37,307 nucleotides of DNA. Source: Chloroflexota bacterium (lineage in GTDB: Bacteria; Chloroflexota; Limnocylindria; Limnocylindrales; CSP1-4). The notes under the pieces are model-generated. The model ran no database searches. It worked only from the letters and a program-made list of their open reading frames with translations, and was not told the DNA's origin. A program made the position numbers and the translations under genes. The stretch's first letter is position 1; the number at the start of each line of letters is the position of its first letter. Positions 15,117-21,975 of this stretch are shown piece after piece. Location: assembly GCA_021783095.1 (NCBI GenBank), contig JAJXUG010000036.1, forward strand, positions 1 through 37,307. Reading direction: 5' to 3'.

Positions 15117-15122
15117 TACCGT
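15117..15122 (+). promoter_or_regulatory. Possible -10 element (TACCGT) for comM, leaderless spacing
   Basis: TACCGT ends 7 nt before GTG 15130, the same spacing as at ppa, tyrA and rel. It supports GTG 15130 over GTG 15121 as the comM start. Confidence 0.35.
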
Positions 15123-15129
15123 GCCGCCC

Positions 15130-16701
15130 GTGCTCGCAACACTCCTCTCGGCCACCCTCCACGGCCTCGTCGGACGCGTCGTCCGGGTCGAGGTCGACGT
15201 CGCGCCCGGGCTGCCCGGGTTCACGATCGTCGGACTGCCCGATGCTGCGCTCTCCGAGGCGCGCGAACGCGTGAGGGGCGCCCTCCGCAATGCCGGGTAC
15301 CGGCACCCGCCGAGGCGCATCACCGTGAACCTGGCGCCCGCCGAGCTGCGAAAGGCCGGGGCGTCGCTCGACCTCGCGATCGCGCTGGGCGTGCTCCTCG
15401 GGTCCGAGCAGATGTCGGCGGACATCGGCGGCGTGGGGCTGGTGGGGGAGCTGGGGCTGGGCGGCGAGGTGCGCCGGGTGCCCGGGCTGCTGCCCATGGC
15501 GATCGCGCTGCGTGACCGGGGCGTGCGGCGCGTGCTCGTCCCGCAGGAGGCGCTGGCCGAGGCGAGCCTGGCCCCGGAGCTCGAGGTGATCGGCGTCGGG
15601 TCGCTGGGGGACGCTGCCGCGTGCCTCCGCCGGCCCCGCGCCCGGCGGCGCGCGCCGGAGCCGCTGCCCAGGATTGGGGTGGGGCTCGGGGCATCGCCAG
15701 CCGGTGCCGTGGCGGGCGCCGACGACGGCCTCGACCGTGTCCCGGACCTGGCCGAGGTCCGCGGGCAGGTCGCTGCGCGCCGGGGACTCGAGATCGCCCT
15801 CGCCGGGGGCCATGCGCTGCTGCTGATCGGGCCGCCCGGGGCGGGCAAGACGCTCCTCGCGCGCACCATCCCGTCGCTGCTCCCGGATCTCGACGACACG
15901 GCCGCGCTCGCCGCGACCGTCGTGGCATCGGTCGCCTCCGAGGCGCCGGTCACGAAGCTCCAGCGGCGGCCCCCGGTGAGGATGCCCCACCACACGGTGA
16001 GCTACGCCGGGATGGTCGGCGGCGGGCCGAGGCTGACGCCCGGGGAGGTGACCCTCGCCGACCAGGGGTGCCTCGTGTGCGACGAGCTGCCCGAGTTCGG
16101 TCGGGACGTGCTCGAGGCGCTGCGCCAGCCCCTGGAGGAGGGGAGCGTCGCCGTGGTCCGCGTTGGCCGGTGGGCGACGTTCCCGGCGCGCTTCACGTTC
16201 GTGGCCGCGATGAACCCCTGCCCGTGCGGCCGCCTTGGGTCCGCCGCTGCGGCGTGCACCTGCCCGCCGGGGGCGCCCCAGCGGTACCTGCGCCGCGTTT
16301 CCGGGCCCCTGCGGGACCGGATCGACCTCTGGGCAGCCATGGACCGCGTGCCCCCCGAGCTCCTGCTCCGCGGGCCCGCGCCCGAGTCGTCGGCGGTGGT
16401 GGGCGAGCGGATCGCCGCGGCAAGGGCTTGCCAGCTGTCGCGGAACGGCGGCGTCCCGAACGGGCGGCTGGGTGGGCGCGCGCTGCGCGAGGCGTGCGGA
16501 CTTGACGGCCCCGCTGTCGCGCGGGCGGTGCTCCTGTCCGAGCGCGAAGGGCTCTCGGGGCGCGGCACCGACCGGCTGCTGCGCGTCGCGCGCACGATCG
16601 CTGACCTGGCCGGCCGACCGGTGGTGGGCGCCCAAGACCTCGACGAGGCTGCCCGCTTCCGGATCCCGGCCGACCGGTTCGCGCTCGGGCTGGCTGGCTG
16701 A
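15130..16701 (+). CDS. comM: ComM/YifB AAA+ ATPase (Mg-chelatase-like)
   Basis: Hexameric AAA+ helicase that promotes branch migration during natural transformation in species where it has been studied. In the 523-residue protein the N-terminal ChlI/Lon-C-like domain starts MLATLLSATLHGLVGRVVRVEVDVAPGLP-type sequence (about 1-165). The ATPase domain has Walker A GPPGAGKT (234-241), the FEGEVTLADQGCL-like sensor region (here PGEVTLADQGCLVCDELPEF with DE as Walker B), and NPCPCGRLGS with cysteines. A C-terminal Mg-chelatase helical domain follows. Start GTG 15130 is chosen on homology and the -10 spacing; GTG 15121 adds three residues. The stop overlaps dprA as TGATG, so the two are coupled. 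Confidence 0.94.
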   Translation: MLATLLSATLHGLVGRVVRVEVDVAPGLPGFTIVGLPDAALSEARERVRGALRNAGYRHPPRRITVNLAPAELRKAGASLDLAIALGVLLGSEQMSADIGGVGLVGELGLGGEVRRVPGLLPMAIALRDRGVRRVLVPQEALAEASLAPELEVIGVGSLGDAAACLRRPRARRRAPEPLPRIGVGLGASPAGAVAGADDGLDRVPDLAEVRGQVAARRGLEIALAGGHALLLIGPPGAGKTLLARTIPSLLPDLDDTAALAATVVASVASEAPVTKLQRRPPVRMPHHTVSYAGMVGGGPRLTPGEVTLADQGCLVCDELPEFGRDVLEALRQPLEEGSVAVVRVGRWATFPARFTFVAAMNPCPCGRLGSAAAACTCPPGAPQRYLRRVSGPLRDRIDLWAAMDRVPPELLLRGPAPESSAVVGERIAAARACQLSRNGGVPNGRLGGRALREACGLDGPAVARAVLLSEREGLSGRGTDRLLRVARTIADLAGRPVVGAQDLDEAARFRIPADRFALGLAG

Positions 16702-17999
16702 TGCTCGGGGTGGGGCGGCGCGGGCCGCTGGGTCGCGATGCCGGGCCGGAGGCCGGTGGCGGGGCGTCGGCTGCGCCGCAGGCGCTCGAGGAGCACGCCG
16801 CCTGGGTCGTTCTGGCGGGGGCCCGGGGCGTGGGGCCCGTGACGTTCGAGCGCCTCCTCGCGACCTTTGGCAGCGCGGTCGGGGTGCTGCGCGCTGCCTG
16901 CGAAACCGGTGCCGTGCCGCGCCTCGTCGAGGCGTCGGCCGCGCCCGACGCCCCGCCCGCGTTGACTGCCGTCGCCGCGGCGACGGTCGTCGAGGCGGCC
17001 GCGGAGCCGGAGCGCGCGCTGGCGGCGGTGCGGCGGGCGGGCGTCACCGTGCTCACCCAGCGCGACGAGTCGTACCCGCGCCGGCTCCGGCAGGTCGAGC
17101 TGCCGCCGCCGGTCCTGTTCGTGCGGGGCGAGGTGGCGGCGCTGTCACCAGCCCATGCCGTCGCGGTGGTCGGCACGCGTCGGCCCACCGCCATCGGACG
17201 GGCGACGGCCGGCAGGATCGCCGAGGCCGTCGGGGCGCATGGCGCCTCGGTGGTGTCCGGGCTCGCCTACGGGATCGATGCGGCCGCCCACCATGCTGCG
17301 GTGCGCCGCGGCGCCCCGACGGTGGCCGTGATCGGTGGCGGCCACGAGCACCTCTATCCGGCGGGGAACCGCGGCCTCGCCACCGCCATCGTCGCGGGCG
17401 GCGGCGCAGTGGTCACCGAGTTCGCCCCGGACGTCGCCCCGAGCCGCGGCACGTTTCCACGCCGGAACCGGATCATCAGCGGCCTGTCCGACGCCACGAT
17501 CGTGGTGGAGGCGGGGGCTCGGAGCGGTGCCCTGACGACCGCCGCCTGGGCGCTGGAGCAGGGCAGGGCGCTGTTCATCGTCCCCGGCCGCCTCGACGAC
17601 CCGGCGGTCGCGGGCTCGCTCGCGTTCCTGCGCGAAGCCGGGCCGGAGGCCAGGGTCGTGGCCGGGATCGCCGAGCTCGTCGAGGACCTCGGGCTCGAGG
17701 ACGTCGGGGTGGCGTGGGCTGCGGCCGCGACCGGGGACGCGCGCTCCGCCGCCGGTCTCGGGGCCGCGGAGGCGCTGGTGGCGGGTGCGCTGCGGCGCGG
17801 CGCCGGCAGCCCGGACGAGCTGGTCGCGGCCACTGGCCTGCCCGGCGCAGCGGTCCTCGCGGCGCTGACGACCCTCGAGCTGCGCGGCCTCGTGGTCGAG
17901 GTCCTGGGCCGCTACCAGCCCACCGGGCGCCTCGCGGACTGCCCGAGGCGACTGCCGCGGGCCATGGGCCAAGGGGCCGCCGGGATGCCCGCGGTCTAG
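16701..17999 (+). CDS. dprA: DNA-processing protein DprA
   Basis: DprA binds incoming single-stranded DNA and loads RecA during transformation. In the 432-residue protein an N-terminal helical/SAM-like region (about 25-75, ARGVGPVTFERLLATFG) precedes the Rossmann-like DprA domain with VVGTRRPTAIGR, SGLAYGIDAAAHHAAV, IGGGHEHLYPAGN, FPRRNRIISGLSD and VVEAGARSGALTTA. A C-terminal winged-helix-like domain (about 350-405, ELVAATGLPGAAVLAALTTLELRG) follows. The ATG at 16701 overlaps the comM stop. In many bacteria dprA is followed by topA and xerC; here an insertion sequence and two genes separate them. Confidence 0.96.
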   Translation: MLGVGRRGPLGRDAGPEAGGGASAAPQALEEHAAWVVLAGARGVGPVTFERLLATFGSAVGVLRAACETGAVPRLVEASAAPDAPPALTAVAAATVVEAAAEPERALAAVRRAGVTVLTQRDESYPRRLRQVELPPPVLFVRGEVAALSPAHAVAVVGTRRPTAIGRATAGRIAEAVGAHGASVVSGLAYGIDAAAHHAAVRRGAPTVAVIGGGHEHLYPAGNRGLATAIVAGGGAVVTEFAPDVAPSRGTFPRRNRIISGLSDATIVVEAGARSGALTTAAWALEQGRALFIVPGRLDDPAVAGSLAFLREAGPEARVVAGIAELVEDLGLEDVGVAWAAAATGDARSAAGLGAAEALVAGALRRGAGSPDELVAATGLPGAAVLAALTTLELRGLVVEVLGRYQPTGRLADCPRRLPRAMGQGAAGMPAV

Positions 18000-18124
18000 G
18001 CGCAGCCGAGTGCGGAGCGCCTCGCGAGCCGCCGAAGGCGACAGCCGCCAGGATGGATCGATCGACCGCCGGGGGTCCAGTCGGGGGCCGAAGCCGGTGG
18101 CCAGCGTGCACGTGGGCGTGCAGG

Positions 18125-18156
18125 AGCGTGCAGGAGGGGGAGCGTGCAGGAGGGGG
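18125..18156 (+). repeat. Two tandem copies of AGCGTGCAGGAGGGGG beside the insertion sequence
   Basis: The 16-mer occurs at 18125-18140 and again at 18141-18156, and a third copy lies at 19595-19610 on the far side of the IS. Partial copies (GCGTGCAGG) extend upstream to about 18116. The copy at 18141 and the one at 19595 directly abut the IS ends and form the target duplication. Confidence 0.8.
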
Positions 18157-18206
18157 TGTCGACGGACAGCGACTCTGACCCGCAGTCGGACAGCGATTCT
18201 GTCACC
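18157..18206 (+). repeat. Left terminal inverted repeat of the IS
   Basis: The 50-bp left end aligns with the reverse complement of 19543-19594 over its full length with a few substitutions and a 2-nt length difference. Its inner 16-bp motif overlaps the transposase stop codon. Confidence 0.8.
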
Positions 18207-19533
18207 GGGGCTTGGGCCTGACCGCAGGATAGCGGCGCCAGGGGTGGGCGGGCTTCGCCGCCGAGGCCGCCGACGGGGCCCGCTCGACGGGCGCCCGCGG
18301 CTCGTCCGGCGGGGCGAGCTCGGGGACCCGGCTCGGCTTTCTGGCCCGCAGGACGGGGGCCGTCGGCGGCGCCGCGACGAGCGGGTAGAGGTCGTCCCCG
18401 TCGCGCGCCCAGAGGCTGCCGTCGAGCCGCTCCTGGACGACGACCCGGCACGCGGCCCAGGCCCGGCCGCCCCGGCGGCGCGGCAGCGCCAGCGAGCCGC
18501 CGTCCCAGGCGACCGTGGCGTCCCGGGCCACGCGGCGCGGGTACTCGAAGCACAGGACCCCCTCGGGCGGCAGGCCGGACGGCCAGGCCCGCCAGGCCGG
18601 CCCGGGGTCGGCCGCCTCGACGGCGAACCGGCGGTTGTGCCGGGGCAGGTACCAGGCGAGCAGCTCGTCGGCGTCCTCGAGCGTGGCCGCGCCCGACCGG
18701 CGCAGCTCGGACACGAGGCGGTCCTGGAACGTCCCCCACATGCGCTCGGCCCGGCCCTTGGCCTCGGGGCTGCGGGCGCCGATCCAGCGGACGTCGAGCG
18801 CGTCGAGCGCGCGCCCGACCTGGGTCAGGCTGGCCCGGCCCGTGAGCTGCTCGGCGAGGGTCGGCGGGCGGTTCGGGTCCTTGATGAACACCCCCGACAG
18901 GTCGCTGCACAGCGCGAGCGGGAGGCCGTGGCGGCGGACCGTCTGGCGGAGCATCTCGAAGTACCCGGCCGCGTCCTCGGCCGCCCGGAAGACGCCGCCG
19001 GTGACGATCCCGGTCGCGTCGTCGATCCCGGCCACGAGCGTGAGGACCGGGCCGCGCCCCTCGAGCCAGTCGTGCCTCGAGCCGTCGGTCTGGAGCAGCA
19101 TCCCGGCCTTGGGCATCCGCTCCCGCCGGCGGCGGTGCGCCCTCGGCCGGCGCGACCGGGGCGGGGTGACGCCGGCGCCGGCGAGGATCCGCCGGACGGT
19201 CCGGGCCGACGGCATCGCCGGGTCGGCCTCGGCCAGCGCCTCGGCCAGGTGGGTCGCGTTGAAGCCCGCGTACGCGGTGAGCGCCCGGTCCACGATCGCC
19301 GCCCGCAGCGCGTCGTCCACCCGGTTGGCCGGCCGGCGGCCGCGGTTGCCGTGCACGAGCCCGGCGGCCCCGTCGGCCCGCAGCCGCTCCGCGAGGCGCG
19401 CGACCTGGCGGGTCGAGAGCCGTAGGTACGCGGCCGCGTCGCCGACGTCGAGCTCGCCGGCCAGCACGTGGGTGAGGACCAGCAGTCGCTGCTGCGCCTT
19501 GGCATCCAACGTGATCGTCTCCCTCGTCTCCAT
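18202..19533 (-). CDS. DDE transposase, ISNCY/IS1202-like
   Basis: In the 443-residue transposase the N-terminal helix-turn-helix region (about 20-65: DVGDAAAYLRLSTRQVARLAERL) is followed by a second DNA-binding segment and GLVHGNRGRRPANR. The RNase H-like core holds the DDE triad: Asp in LLQTDGSRHDW, Asp in ALCSDLSGVF and Glu in SPEAKGRAERMWGTFQDRL. The order 'QTDGSxHDWxEGRGP' with 'SPxAKGRxER' is what I remember from ISNCY/IS1202 proteins rather than IS481 or IS3. A Pro/Ala-rich tail ends the protein. The frame is intact with ATG at 19533, and no strong ribosome binding site is seen upstream. Confidence 0.93.
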   Translation of the reverse strand: METRETITLDAKAQQRLLVLTHVLAGELDVGDAAAYLRLSTRQVARLAERLRADGAAGLVHGNRGRRPANRVDDALRAAIVDRALTAYAGFNATHLAEALAEADPAMPSARTVRRILAGAGVTPPRSRRPRAHRRRRERMPKAGMLLQTDGSRHDWLEGRGPVLTLVAGIDDATGIVTGGVFRAAEDAAGYFEMLRQTVRRHGLPLALCSDLSGVFIKDPNRPPTLAEQLTGRASLTQVGRALDALDVRWIGARSPEAKGRAERMWGTFQDRLVSELRRSGAATLEDADELLAWYLPRHNRRFAVEAADPGPAWRAWPSGLPPEGVLCFEYPRRVARDATVAWDGGSLALPRRRGGRAWAACRVVVQERLDGSLWARDGDDLYPLVAAPPTAPVLRARKPSRVPELAPPDEPRAPVERAPSAASAAKPAHPWRRYPAVRPKPR

Positions 19534-19542
19534 GGGCTCGAG

Positions 19543-19594
19543 GGTGACAAAGTCGCTGTCCGCTTAGCTCGGACAGAATCGCTGGCCGTCCACA
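19543..19594 (-). repeat. Right terminal inverted repeat of the IS
   Basis: Read on the minus strand it starts TGTGGACGG and carries the two inverted 16-bp motifs. It lies upstream of the transposase ATG, so it probably also holds the transposase promoter. Confidence 0.8.
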
Positions 19595-19610
19595 AGCGTG
19601 CAGGAGGGGG
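19595..19610 (+). repeat. Right copy of the 16-bp target-site duplication
   Basis: AGCGTGCAGGAGGGGG, identical to 18141-18156, directly follows the right IS end. Confidence 0.85.
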
Positions 19611-19734
19611 TGGACTCGCGCCCGATTGCGGTGTTACGCTCCGGCCAGCCCCGAGGGTCGTGCGCGCGAGCCCCGGGCTGTTGGCGCCGGCTCACCCCGG
19701 TCGTCACAGGACTGACGCAATGGAGGACGACCGA

Positions 19735-21393
19735 TTGCGGAAGCTCGGCCCGACCCTGCTCGCCCTGCCCGTGATCGGGCTCGTCTACTTGGCGCTCGCC
19801 GTCAAGTCGGCCGGCCGCTACAGGGCCCTCGGGTTCGTCGGTGTCGCCGGGCTCATCGCGGTCGCCTTGATGGCGGGGCCCCGCCCGGCGCCGAGCACCG
19901 CGGCCGCGCCGTCGGTCCCGCGCCCCGTCGCCGCACAGCTCCTGGACGCGGTCGTGACCGGCCATGGCCTCAAGTCGCCGATCACCATCGGCTTCGACGC
20001 ACCCATGGACGGCCCGTCGGTTGCCGCCGCCCTGCGCATGACCCCTGAGGCCGGGGTCACGTTCTCCTGGGACAGCGCCGGCAAGACGCTCTCGATCGCC
20101 CCGGTGAAGGCTTGGGCGCCCGACACGCTCTACACGGTCACCGTGGACACCACCGCGCGGGCCGCGGACGGCGGCGCGCTCGCCTCGCCCGTCCGGGTGG
20201 TGATCCTGACCGCCAAGGGCGGCACGGCGACCCTGAGCCCGACCAAGACGGTCGCCGCCCGCGTAGCCCTCGACACCGCCTTCGCGATCCACCTCGACCG
20301 GGCCGTCGCCGTCGACGCCCTCCAGGCGGCACTCCAGACCGACCCGGTGATCGCGGGCACGGTGACCGCCGGCGGCGACAGCGGCGACTACCTGTTCACC
20401 CCGGACGCCCTGCTGGCGGCCAACACCGCCTACAGCCTCTCGCTGGTGGGCCTGGCGGACGGCGACGGGATCCCCTTCGCGACCGACCCGACGATCCAGG
20501 TGCGGACCGTCGTGGCGCCCGCGGTGGTCCGCTTCCGCCCCGTTGACGGCACCCAGAACGTTGATCGGGCCGCGGTGCTGTCGGTCCGCTTCACCGACAG
20601 GATGAACCGCAGGACGACCGCCGCCGCCTTCGGGGTGACGGCTGGGGGCAAGGCCGTCGCGGGCAAGGTCGTCTGGGCCGAGTCGGACCACGTCCTCGTC
20701 TTCACCCCGACCTCGGCCCTGCCATACGGCGCGAAGGTGGTCATGACCGTGACCGCCACCGCGACGTCGGCCGCCGGCGTGCCGATCGCCGAGGGCGCCA
20801 CGGCCAGCGTCACCGTCAAGGCCAAGCCGGCGGTCGCCAAGACGGTCGCGAAGACTGTCACGAAGACGACCACGAAGTCGACCAGCACCACCAAGCCCAT
20901 CCCGATCCCGACCGGGTCCGGTGGCACGGGCGGCGCGTCGGGGAGCTGGCACTCGGTCGAGGTCTACTACCTGGGCCTGATGAACTGCACGAGGACCGGC
21001 GGCTGGGTGACCTCTGCCGGTGCGTGCTCCTCCCCCGGCGGGCGGAACGTGGCGCCGCTCAAGCTGTCGTCGGGCATCAGCAACAACGTGTCGCGCCCGT
21101 ACGCCAAGCTGCTCGCCACCCGCAACCTGTGCAACCACTGGTACGACGGGGCGCCCAACGACCGGCTCCGCAGGGCGGGCTACACCAGCTACAACTGGGC
21201 CGAGAACATCGGCTGCGAGAACCTCTCGCCCTACAAGGCGGCGCTCGGCGACCACCTGTTCTTCCAGAGCGAGAAGCCGTACAACGGCGGCCACTACCGC
21301 AACCTGATGAACGCGCTCTACACCGAGGCGGGCATCGGCATGTGGGTGGACCACGGGCGGGTGCGCCTGGTCATCGACTTCTACCGGCCGTAG
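19735..21393 (+). CDS. Membrane-anchored surface protein with Big_5 Ig-like repeats and a CAP/SCP domain
   Basis: In this 552-residue protein two hydrophobic segments lie near the N terminus (about 5-24 and 32-48). About three Ig-like/Big_5-type repeats follow (roughly 65-155, 160-250, 255-345; signatures IGFDAPMDG, FTPDALLAANTAYSLSL, FRPVDGTQNVDR... VRFTDRMN). A Lys/Thr/Ala linker spans about 350-390, and a CAP domain ends the protein, with CNHWYDG (His), AENIGC (Glu), GGHYRNLM (His) and GRVRLVIDFY. Several cysteines in the CAP part suggest disulfides outside the membrane. TTG 19735 is preferred because GGAGG (19722-19726) is 8 nt upstream, as in ftsH. ATG 19720 adds five residues but lacks a ribosome binding site. 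Role unknown: adhesion, wall binding or spore-coat/SafA-like functions are all reported for CAP proteins. Confidence 0.85.
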   Translation: MRKLGPTLLALPVIGLVYLALAVKSAGRYRALGFVGVAGLIAVALMAGPRPAPSTAAAPSVPRPVAAQLLDAVVTGHGLKSPITIGFDAPMDGPSVAAALRMTPEAGVTFSWDSAGKTLSIAPVKAWAPDTLYTVTVDTTARAADGGALASPVRVVILTAKGGTATLSPTKTVAARVALDTAFAIHLDRAVAVDALQAALQTDPVIAGTVTAGGDSGDYLFTPDALLAANTAYSLSLVGLADGDGIPFATDPTIQVRTVVAPAVVRFRPVDGTQNVDRAAVLSVRFTDRMNRRTTAAAFGVTAGGKAVAGKVVWAESDHVLVFTPTSALPYGAKVVMTVTATATSAAGVPIAEGATASVTVKAKPAVAKTVAKTVTKTTTKSTSTTKPIPIPTGSGGTGGASGSWHSVEVYYLGLMNCTRTGGWVTSAGACSSPGGRNVAPLKLSSGISNNVSRPYAKLLATRNLCNHWYDGAPNDRLRRAGYTSYNWAENIGCENLSPYKAALGDHLFFQSEKPYNGGHYRNLMNALYTEAGIGMWVDHGRVRLVIDFYRP

Positions 21394-21462
21394 GCGGGTC
21401 CTCCTGCGCAGCGGGACCATCGGCCCGGTGACGCAGCGGGGCCGATCCCCGAGGATCGCAGG

Positions 21463-21864
21463 GTGATCCGCAACGTCGTCATCCACGTCGCCAACGAGCA
21501 GCCGCTGCTGACCGACCTGTTCGACGCGCCGTCGCCCGCCGACGTCGGCCTGCTGTGCACCAATCTCCGCTCGATGGACGGCAAGCGCCCGGTCTTCGTC
21601 GACAATGTCGAGAACACCTTCTTCTTCCCGTACCACGTCATCCGCTTCGTCGAGATCCCGGTCGGGGCCATCGACCGCCACGCCGCGGAGTCGGGCGCCG
21701 GCGGCACGATGGCGCGCGCGGTGAGGGACGACTCCATCGAGCTCGAGCCCGGGAGCCGGCTGCCGATGGTGATCGAGGCCGAGGCCGGGCCCGGCGCTGA
21801 GGACGAGGAATCGGACCTCGGTGAGATCGACGAGGACTTCCTGCGCCGCATCCGCGACATCTAG
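21463..21864 (+). CDS. Conserved-looking small acidic protein of unknown function
   Basis: The 133-residue protein starts at GTG 21463. Residues 1-75 look folded: IRNVVIHVANEQPLLTDLF, DVGLLCTNLRSMDGKRPVFVD, NTFFFPYHVIRFVEIP. The alternation of strands with a central xNLRxMDGKxPxF loop faintly recalls Sm-like or OB-like small barrels, but I cannot assign a family. The C-terminal 55 residues are acidic and disordered-looking, ending in a short helix (DEDFLRRIRDI). It lies just upstream of topA with no overlap, and its codon bias matches the neighbouring genes, so it is a real gene. Confidence 0.7.
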   Translation: MIRNVVIHVANEQPLLTDLFDAPSPADVGLLCTNLRSMDGKRPVFVDNVENTFFFPYHVIRFVEIPVGAIDRHAAESGAGGTMARAVRDDSIELEPGSRLPMVIEAEAGPGAEDEESDLGEIDEDFLRRIRDI

Positions 21865-21959
21865 CGGGCGGCTCGCTCGCCGCGCGGCGTCGTCTCCGCC
21901 GGGCGAGGACTTGCGGGCGATCGCAAGAAGCACGCAACTGCGGGCGAAGTGGCCGATGC

Positions 21960-21965
21960 TACACT
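21960..21965 (+). promoter_or_regulatory. -10 element (TACACT) for topA, very short leader
   Basis: TACACT ends 10 nt before the topA ATG, which would leave a leader of only a few nucleotides and no ribosome binding site. Confidence 0.5.
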
Positions 21966-21975
21966 CCCGGCCGCC

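Larger units (their letters stand above)
18157..19594. mobile_element. Insertion sequence, ISNCY/IS1202-like, 1438 bp, complete
   Basis: The element is bounded by imperfect inverted repeats beginning TGT(C/G)GACGG and flanked by perfect 16-bp direct repeats (18141-18156 and 19595-19610). It encodes one intact DDE transposase filling almost the whole length on the minus strand. Each end carries two copies of a 16-bp motif GGACAGCGAYTYTGTC (left 18164-18179 and 18188-18203; right, inverted, 19546-19561 and 19572-19587), probably transposase binding sites. Nothing is broken, so it is likely recent or still active. The family assignment rests on the transposase sequence pattern and a long target duplication, both features I associate with the IS1202 group of ISNCY. 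Confidence 0.88.

Noticed and set aside
18202..19533. IS481 or IS3 family for the transposase
   Set aside because: A DDE core alone fits many families, but QTDGSRHDW, the N-terminal pattern and the 16-bp target duplication fit ISNCY/IS1202 better.
18100..19660. A dif or Xer-type site next to the IS, since some IS1202-like elements insert beside such sites
   Set aside because: No AT-rich 28-bp partly palindromic sequence resembling dif is visible in either flank; the target is a GC-rich 16-mer.
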